15,743 bases of DNA from an uncultured Collinsella sp. Its GTDB lineage: Bacteria; Actinomycetota; Coriobacteriia; Coriobacteriales; Coriobacteriaceae. The notes below the pieces were generated by a model. That model ran no database searches, was not told where the DNA came from, and saw only the letters and a program-made list of their open reading frames with translations. The stretch spans positions 1 through 15,743 of the forward strand of contig CAAENB010000048.1 in the NCBI GenBank assembly GCA_900757235.1, in the 5' to 3' direction. Positions 13,440-15,743 of the stretch are shown here, piece by piece. Made by a program: the position numbers and the translations under genes. The stretch's first letter is position 1. Each line of letters begins with the position of its first letter.

Positions 13440-14441
13440 TTGGAGGGCACTCAGGCTGGGGGTCCAGCCGATGGTGGGTAGCTCGCCGTCGAGGGTCTCG
13501 TTGATGGTGGCGGTCATACCGGCGAGCAGGCTGTTCTCGCTCACGGTAAGCGCCCTGTAGCCACCGGCGCGCATGAGTTCGCGAATCACCACGGCACCTG
13601 CCAAGATCACGCCAGCGCGTTTGGGCTGCACGCCCGGCAACGCAGCGATGCCATCCGCGTCCAACACAGACATGCGCTCGATAGCGGCCGAGACCTGCTC
13701 CAGCGAAAGCTCGCGCAGGTGCACAAAGCTCGAATTGTACGGTTCCAGCTCATGAACGAGCGCCACGAGCGTGGTGACGGTGCCACCCACCGCGACCAAG
13801 CGCTCGGCGCGTTCAAAATTGCTCGGCAGGCCTTCAAAATAGGCAGCGAACTGCTCGCCCGCCCAGTTGGCGGCGGCAGCAAGCTCGCCGTCCGCTGGCG
13901 GCAGTGCCGAGAAAAACCGCTCCGTCACACGACGGCAGCCAATGTCCAGCGAACGCGTGCCCTCCAGCGCAAAGACCCCACGCTCCGGTGCGTACACACC
14001 CGTCGCGAGTTCCGTGGACCCGCCGCCCGAATCCGCGACAATAATGCGCTCGCCTGCAAAGTCGTGCGCCACGCCAAAAAACGTCAGGCGCGCCTCGACC
14101 TCGCCCGGAATCACCTGCGGCTCAAGCCCCAGATCGCGCAGGCCGTCCAGCAGCAGTGCGGCATTGGATGCATCGCGCGCGGCGCTCGTGCAGGTGGTGC
14201 AGATGCACGCGACCCCAAAGGCACGTGCCTCGTCCACAAACATGCGACATGCGGCAAGCACGCGCTCAACGGCCGCCTCGCAAAAGCGCCCCGTCGCGTC
14301 GACACCCTCGCCTAGATCGGTAATCTCGGTATGCTTGGACGATTCCACGATCGCCCCGCCCTCGACCTGGGCCAGCACCAGTCGCGACGACACCGTTCCC
14401 AAGTCAATCGCCGCCACCTTATATCGTTTGCAATTCGTCAT
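13437..14441 (-). CDS. Ppx/GppA family phosphatase
   Basis: This 334-residue member of the exopolyphosphatase/guanosine-pentaphosphatase family (ASKHA fold) acts on polyphosphate or pppGpp. Visible motifs are AAIDLGTVSSRLVLA (10-24, phosphate loop 1), IPGEVEARLTFFGV (111-124, containing the probable catalytic glutamate), ADSGGGSTEL (136-145, phosphate loop 2), and LVAVGGTVTTLVAL further on. It is the short form without the C-terminal HD-like domain of E. coli Ppx. Loop 1 has Val where most relatives have Asn (GTNS). The ATG at 14441 follows GGAGGGGAG at good spacing and lies 20 bp after the DivIC-like gene, so the two are co-transcribed. The stop codon lies inside hairpin repeat copy B. Confidence 0.92.
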   Translation of the reverse strand: MTNCKRYKVAAIDLGTVSSRLVLAQVEGGAIVESSKHTEITDLGEGVDATGRFCEAAVERVLAACRMFVDEARAFGVACICTTCTSAARDASNAALLLDGLRDLGLEPQVIPGEVEARLTFFGVAHDFAGERIIVADSGGGSTELATGVYAPERGVFALEGTRSLDIGCRRVTERFFSALPPADGELAAAANWAGEQFAAYFEGLPSNFERAERLVAVGGTVTTLVALVHELEPYNSSFVHLRELSLEQVSAAIERMSVLDADGIAALPGVQPKRAGVILAGAVVIRELMRAGGYRALTVSENSLLAGMTATINETLDGELPTIGWTPSLSALQ

Positions 14442-14461
14442 TGCAGGCTCCCCTCCGGGCG

Positions 14462-15223
14462 CTATTTGCCGTTGGACACGACCGTCTGACCCTCGACGCC
14501 GTTAAATCCAAACAGCATGTCGAGCGTCTGGATGTACCACGGCGCGTCCTTGCCCACCTCTTCGATCTCTTTGGCCACTTCGCTGGCCTTTTTGGCGTTC
14601 GAGGACTTTTTGCTCGACGACGAGTCCGAATCGTCATCCAAGCCCAGCACGTCAATCTTGGTCTCGCCGGGCATTACCAGCCCCAGGTCCTCGGTCGCCG
14701 CGTCCTTAATGCCCTCCTCCGAGAGCAGTTTGTCGACGCTTTTCTGCAGCTCGTCGTTGTACTGCTGGCGAATCTCGACCTGCTTGGCCAAGATATCGCT
14801 CGAGCGTTTGGCAACGTAGAGGTCGCGCACGGGAAAGTACAAACTCACAAGCACCAGGGCAACGACAATACCGATAAACAGTCCACGCTGGGGCCCATGG
14901 GTAAAGTCGTAGATTGCCTTAATCACCGCGTTGTCGTTGGCGTAGTGCATGAAGTCCGAGCCCGAAAGACGGCTCGAGGGCTTGGTCGACTTGTCGTGCG
15001 CTTGAGCAGACGGGCGCGATTCGTACGTCGCGCGCGACGGACGGTCCGGGCGATGCGTCGACATATTCGTTTGAGCATGGGAGTGCGAAGTGCCCGGCGT
15101 GCGATGCGTGGGACGGTCAGCACCCGTATATTCGGGCCCGCCAAGCTGCACCGAATGCGCGCGGCGAGACGACGGCTCACGCGAACCGGCGGAATAGTAC
15201 CTGTTGTCGTAAATCTGATCCAT
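14462..15223 (-). CDS. DivIC/FtsB-like septum formation protein
   Basis: This 253-residue bitopic membrane protein is of the DivIC/FtsB type, a divisome component that acts with FtsL and FtsQ at the septum. The N-terminal region of about 110 residues is cytoplasmic, hydrophilic and low in complexity (Ser, His, Arg, Pro). One transmembrane helix lies at 114-132. A coiled coil follows (about 136-175: AKQVEIRQQYNDELQKSVDK), then the family's short end motif (LGLVMPGETKI, 180-190). An extra Asp/Ser-rich tail (DDDSDSSSSKKSS) and a helical C terminus follow. The ATG at 15223 has AAGG 5 nt upstream. The location between eno and ppx matches the conserved actinobacterial order and supports the call. 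Confidence 0.85.
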   Translation of the reverse strand: MDQIYDNRYYSAGSREPSSRRAHSVQLGGPEYTGADRPTHRTPGTSHSHAQTNMSTHRPDRPSRATYESRPSAQAHDKSTKPSSRLSGSDFMHYANDNAVIKAIYDFTHGPQRGLFIGIVVALVLVSLYFPVRDLYVAKRSSDILAKQVEIRQQYNDELQKSVDKLLSEEGIKDAATEDLGLVMPGETKIDVLGLDDDSDSSSSKKSSNAKKASEVAKEIEEVGKDAPWYIQTLDMLFGFNGVEGQTVVSNGK

Positions 15224-15314
15224 GTGCGCCTTGTGCGGTTGAGGTTTGTTTGCGCTAAGTATTCTAGTTATAGCACGAGCGCGCGCACCGCCTTCGGCAG
15301 CCTTTGCTCGACAT

Positions 15315-15346
15315 AAAAAAGGCGCTGAGCCACACGGCCCAGCGCC
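15315..15346 (-). terminator. Rho-independent terminator of eno
   Basis: On the - strand, GGCGCTGGGCC pairs with GGCTCAGCGCC (11 bp, one mismatch, 4-nt loop), followed by TTTTTT. It lies 64 bp beyond the eno stop and before the DivIC-like gene, so eno is at least partly transcribed separately. Confidence 0.88.
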
Positions 15347-15409
15347 CAATAGCGGCCATCAGAAGTGGAACGGAGCCGAGTCAACCCCGCCCCCGCACAC
15401 GCCGCTTGC

Positions 15410-15743
15410 CTAACGAATGTTGTAGAACGCAGACTTGCCGGCGTAGCGCGCGCTGCCCTCGAGCTCGTCCTCGATACGGATGAGCTGGTTGTACTTGGCG
15501 ATACGGTCGCTGCGGCACGGGGCGCCCGACTTAATCTGGCCAGCATTAACACCCACGACCAGGTCGGCAATCGTGGAGTCCTCGGTCTCGCCGGAACGGT
15601 GGCTCACGATGCAAACGTAGCCGGCCTCCTTGGCAGTCTCGATAGCCTCGAGCGACTCGGTGAGCGTGCCGATCTGGTTGACCTTGACCAGAATCGCGTT
15701 GGCGGCGCCCAGCTCGATGCCCTTCTTAAGGCGCTCGGTGTTG
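15410..15743 (-). CDS. eno: Enolase, C-terminal part (runs off right edge)
   Basis: Enolase converts 2-phosphoglycerate to phosphoenolpyruvate in glycolysis. The visible 110 residues are the end of the TIM barrel. They include ANAILVKVNQIGTLTESLEA, which contains the active-site lysine region, then IVSHRSGETEDSTIADL, GVNAGQIKSGAPCRSDR, and the terminal YNQLIRIEDELEG. The protein ends YNIR and is complete at the C terminus. The N-terminal part and the start lie outside the window. It is followed by a strong terminator and then the DivIC-like and ppx genes in the same direction. Confidence 0.97.
   Translation of the reverse strand, partial: NTERLKKGIELGAANAILVKVNQIGTLTESLEAIETAKEAGYVCIVSHRSGETEDSTIADLVVGVNAGQIKSGAPCRSDRIAKYNQLIRIEDELEGSARYAGKSAFYNIR

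Noticed and set aside
13437..15743. eno, DivIC-like and ppx as an unusual cluster
   Set aside because: This order is common in actinobacteria and is ordinary genome organisation.

Overview
The window looks like a chromosomal segment of a high-GC actinobacterium. I would guess class Coriobacteriia and probably Collinsella. That guess rests on gene content and on the style of the intergenic repeats, not on a database search. Most of it is ordinary core or semi-core sequence. The unusual material lies between the genes.

Layout, left to right. The 5' part of purH (purine synthesis) runs leftward off the edge at 1-638. A GNAT acetyltransferase (916-1557, +) follows. Then comes a gene-poor stretch that contains a 230-bp inverted-repeat element. 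A secreted/membrane DUF2207 protein with a glycine-rich tail (2010-3956, -) is divergent from gluQRS (4469-5479, +), which makes the tRNA(Asp) modification. gluQRS converges on a metallophosphoesterase (5497-6222, -), which is followed by a small two-helix membrane protein (6308-6547, -). A co-directional cluster encodes a DUF4342/UBA-like membrane protein, an OmpR-type response regulator and its sensor kinase (7092-9681, +). A two-gene leftward unit encodes an orphan PTS IIB protein and a VOC/glyoxalase-fold protein (9976-10649, -). It is divergent from a membrane-anchored helical-repeat protein (10813-11436, +). tRNA-Leu(TAA) lies at 11468-11552. An AAA/DUF4143 ATPase (11994-13295, +) sits between two 69-bp hairpin repeats. 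The right end holds the conserved neighbourhood eno, a DivIC/FtsB-like protein and Ppx/GppA (all -), with enolase running off the right edge.

The genes do not form one pathway. Three groups are functionally coherent: the two-component cluster with its DUF4342 partner, the IIB-VOC pair, and the eno-divIC-ppx block of glycolysis, cell division and phosphate signalling.

The most interesting region is about 11468-13439. The 3' end of tRNA-Leu and its terminator are duplicated downstream, followed by a hairpin repeat and three equally spaced palindromes before the ATPase promoter. The ATPase gene is then closed by a second copy of the same hairpin repeat (68/69 identical), which supplies the stop codon of ppx. 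Elsewhere there are two copies of a ~185-bp long-inverted-repeat family, a 230-bp element with 32-bp terminal inverted repeats, and two REP-like 51-bp elements. Together they suggest a chromosome seeded with several families of small palindromic elements. I saw no transposase, integrase, CRISPR array or rRNA.
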